A stretch of DNA of 15,976 bases from CAYRMV01 sp964425255 (GTDB lineage Bacteria > Bacteroidota > Bacteroidia > Flavobacteriales_D > Crocinitomicaceae). Position 1 is the first letter of the stretch, and each line of letters opens with the position of its first letter. Position numbers and translations under genes: made by a program. Of the stretch, positions 15,505 to 15,976 are shown in pieces. Below the pieces are notes generated by a model. The model did not search any database and was not told where the DNA came from. It worked only from the letters and a program-made list of their open reading frames with translations. The DNA lies in the NCBI GenBank assembly GCA_964425255.1, contig CAYRMV010000079.1, positions 1-15,976 of the forward strand. Reading direction: 5' to 3'.

Positions 15505-15976
15505 GGAGGCTTCTAAAGCTTTATAGCTATGGTTGTTTCGTAATGAAATGAGTGACAGTACAGTGGGCATGATAATGAATCTAATGGTTACACGACAAAG
15601 TAAACAAATATTTCCATTTGTTAAATAAAATACATGAGAAAATTTAAGGATTTGGGTGTTTTGATGCTGGGAGGGGTAGTTGATTGTATTATAACAGATT
15701 AGTAAAAGTGGTTTTTGATTGTCCAATGAGAAGAGACTACTGGATTTTTGGTCTTGATCCGAAATTTGGACTTAATCCAGAGTTTGGCTAATACTATATC
15801 GATCGAATTATGATGTGATTGTAAAAAATTAAAAAATGATTACTGTCAATAGTTTTGATGTGATAGTGTATTTTGGGGAAATAAATTTTTATTTCTCTTG
15901 AAAGTCATCTTAGAGCTGTATAAAAACGATCCTTTTTAAGTGGATGAAAATAAAAATGTTTACCCTATGTTTACCC
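15505..15976. other. Upstream intergenic region without a recognisable gene
   Basis: About 470 bases. It contains an inverted repeat AACAAAT-N6-ATTTGTT (15603-15622), an AT-only palindrome GAAATAAA-TT-TTTATTTC (15878-15895) and a directly repeated ATGTTTACCC (15956-15965 and 15967-15976) that reaches the window edge. No RNA gene or coding region could be supported; a minus frame through 15433-15726 has no protein-like composition. Confidence 0.5.

Noticed and set aside
15433..15726. 97-codon minus-strand ORF upstream of the OLD gene
   Set aside because: It overlaps the probable promoter and the start of the OLD gene in another frame, and the translation has no protein family features.
15742..15791. 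Imperfect 18-base tandem repeats (GATCCGAAATTTGGACTT-like)
   Set aside because: Adjacent units match at only about 10 of 18 positions, too weak to separate from chance in this composition.
1..15976. CRISPR array, tRNA, rRNA, transposase or integrase
   Set aside because: No regularly spaced repeats, cloverleaf sequences or recombinase motifs were found on either strand.

Overview
The window is AT-rich (roughly one third G+C in its genes). Its starts lack Shine-Dalgarno sequences, and its upstream regions carry TAnnTTTG-like -7 boxes. These features, together with the protein families, suggest a chromosome of the phylum Bacteroidota; the genus cannot be fixed from this sequence. Almost every recognisable gene belongs to a family used in phage defence or genome conflict, so I read the window as a defence island.

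Region 1 (1-3850, minus strand) is one tightly packed transcription unit: abiEi antitoxin, abiEii nucleotidyltransferase toxin, hsdM, then the first 37 codons of hsdS, which runs off the left edge. Two of the three junctions are 4-base ATGA overlaps. A type IV toxin-antitoxin pair therefore heads a type I restriction-modification operon. A 59-bp hyphenated palindrome covers the likely abiEi promoter and is a strong candidate operator.

Region 2 (3850-4768) is intergenic. It holds paired 12-bp repeats, one copy of a diverged repeat, a minus-strand intrinsic-terminator-like hairpin and the promoter of the next gene.

Region 3 (4769-6928, plus strand) holds a dGTPase-type HD phosphohydrolase followed by a small polymerase-beta-fold nucleotidyltransferase. 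The two ORFs share one reading frame and are separated only by TGA CAA GTG, so they are either tightly coupled or joined by readthrough. Both sides of this pair carry a related 87-bp direct repeat (68 of 87 positions identical).

Region 4 (6929-7635) is a gene-poor stretch near 50% G+C with internal repeats and a long hairpin. It could be a structured RNA, an interspersed repeat or decayed foreign DNA.

Region 5 (7636-15443, minus strand) is a four-gene operon: an OLD-family ATPase/TOPRIM nuclease (GajA-like), a compact UvrD-like helicase (GajB-like), a 319-residue protein with a Cys/His zinc-type motif, and a 1344-residue mostly helical protein ending in a nuclease-like domain. The first two genes match the Gabija arrangement. 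The two extra genes, apparently co-transcribed, make this the best candidate for an undescribed or extended system. The last 530 bp contain no gene I can support.
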